A stretch of DNA of 64,000 bases from Paratinospora sagittata. Lineage: Eukaryota; Streptophyta; Magnoliopsida; Ranunculales; Menispermaceae. Position 1 is the stretch's first letter. Each line of letters starts with the position of its first letter. Below are positions 63,276 through 64,000 of the stretch, in pieces. The translations under genes and the position numbers were made by a program. Under the pieces are notes generated by a model. The model did not search any database and was not told the origin of the DNA. It saw only the letters and a list, made by a program, of their open reading frames with translations. The DNA lies in assembly GCA_035771175.1 (NCBI GenBank), contig CM069603.1, forward strand, positions 19,320,286-19,384,285, in the 5' to 3' direction.

Positions 63276-64000
63276 CACACCAGAGATCAAACTAATGCAT
63301 TAGACATGAAATATGTCATCGTTCTTCGAGCTTGATCTTTGTAGACTTCGAAAGCTATTGTTTGATGTGTTCTTGATGCAAAACAGGTGATGTGTTCTTT
63401 TTTGATGTGTTATCTTACCGAGACCACTTCATATACTTAGAGTTTTAAACAATGGATAGCCTCTGCAAATCTTAGCACAAAAGGGATAAAATGAAGAACT
63501 TGCTGAACATCAAGACAGATTGCAATTTTGATTCAATTCGAAGCTTGTTCTTGCAAATGCAAGAATCATTACTTTCTTCTCTTGAAAAACTCTTCGGAAA
63601 GCTCAATCTAACTTGCAAAAATCGTGCGTGTTGTATTTTTGAAAATCAGAGAATGAGCATTTTATAAAATTTGAAGTTGAAGGTTAAAGAGCAAGAGTAC
63701 TACAAAATGATTTGAATTCAAAACATTGTTTAATCTAAAGTTGCTTTGGGCTTGCGAGACAATGGGAATCATCTATGTGTTACTAGAGAATATTTCAATT
63801 AAGATAACCTGGCAAAACTGTGCAAGGAATAGAAAAATCGAGCAAGCAGAAGTGCCCACATTTTTCTCGTTAGAAATATCAGATTTTAGTCTAAAACGTG
63901 GATAGCGTGCTATTAGGGTGTGTACCACCTTCTCTATTGACAGATAGTAGGCTATAGCTGGTCGATATACACAAACCCGAGAGGTCGAGTTTTTTAGACT
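63276..64000 (+). repeat. Satellite monomer 55 (partial, first 725 bp)
   Basis: Consensus type like monomer 52 as far as it goes (G243, C259, T365, A507). The window ends just after the T-run at 715-720, before the perfect palindromes, so the array continues beyond the window. Confidence 0.97.

Larger units (their letters stand above)
1..64000 (+). repeat. Tandem satellite array, 1,171/1,172-bp monomer, 54 complete copies plus one partial
   Basis: The motif CACACCAGAGATC recurs, with one C/T variant, at 1, 1172, 2343, 3515, 4686 and so on to 63276. Every interval is 1,171 (13 copies) or 1,172 (41 copies). All copies are head-to-tail in one orientation with no intervening unrelated DNA, and both window edges lie inside the array. 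By eye, copies differ by a handful to a few dozen substitutions; copies 1 and 2 differ at only three sites I could find. The length difference comes mostly from one indel at 730-740 (TCGAATGATG versus TCGATTGCGTG). No long frame is open in either strand of the consensus, so this is non-coding satellite DNA. The phase chosen for position 1 is arbitrary, and true array length is unknown. Confidence 0.99.

Noticed and set aside
1..64000. CRISPR array
   Set aside because: The repeat unit is over 1.1 kb with no short repeat/unique spacer alternation and no cas genes.
1..64000. Ribosomal DNA intergenic spacer or a tandem gene cluster
   Set aside because: No rRNA, tRNA or protein-coding segment occurs within any repeat unit, so the unit is satellite rather than a gene repeat.

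Overview
The whole 64,000-base window is one uninterrupted tandem array of a single long satellite monomer of 1,171 or 1,172 bp. There are 54 complete copies and a 725-base partial copy at the right edge, all in the same orientation, starting at position 1 with CACACCAGAG and running off both ends of the window. I find no rRNA or tRNA gene, transposon insertion, CRISPR array or credible protein-coding gene. The longest reading frames (about 70-100 codons) are accidents of the repeat, opened by point changes in single copies. The host is almost certainly a eukaryote with long heterochromatic satellite blocks. A plant is my best guess, but nothing in the sequence proves it. The DNA is clearly AT-rich.

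Monomer anatomy (numbering of copy 1): an imperfect palindrome at 31-44; three GATGTGTT direct repeats at 89-136; a short inverted repeat at 273-290; a cluster of six ATAG-N4-CTAT-type 12-mers between 627 and 910, two of them perfect ATAGCGCGCTAT palindromes, with a 7-bp-stem hairpin motif between those two; a 10-bp direct repeat TGGATAGCCT at 178 and 939; and a degenerate 39-bp internal duplication at 996-1066. These landmarks recur in essentially every copy. The palindrome cluster is the most suggestive part and could be a multi-site protein-binding module.

Layout. Copies 1-24 (1 to about 28.1 kb) mix two older variant classes. Class A has T259, C365, A507 and T792, and often the 1-bp-shorter spacer near 730-740. 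Class B has C113, A229, C259, T365, C467, G507 and G792. Multi-copy blocks here are duplicated: 2343-7028 resembles 12887-17572, and 5858-12886 resembles 19916-28116, the latter with one additional copy. Copies 26-40 (about 29.3-46.9 kb) carry a three-monomer higher-order repeat of 3,516 bp. Copies 42-49 (48041-57415) are two rounds of a four-monomer higher-order repeat. Copies 50-55 are near a simple consensus with private mutations. Several copies (16, 20, 36, 39) are mosaics of two variant classes, as expected from unequal crossover or gene conversion.

Many diagnostic differences between copies are C/T or G/A changes at CpG, which fits methylated, silenced DNA. The CpG-rich palindromes are nevertheless intact in nearly all copies. 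In the feature list, a letter plus number (for example G113) means that base at that position of copy 1; in 1,172-bp copies, positions after about 735 are shifted by +1.
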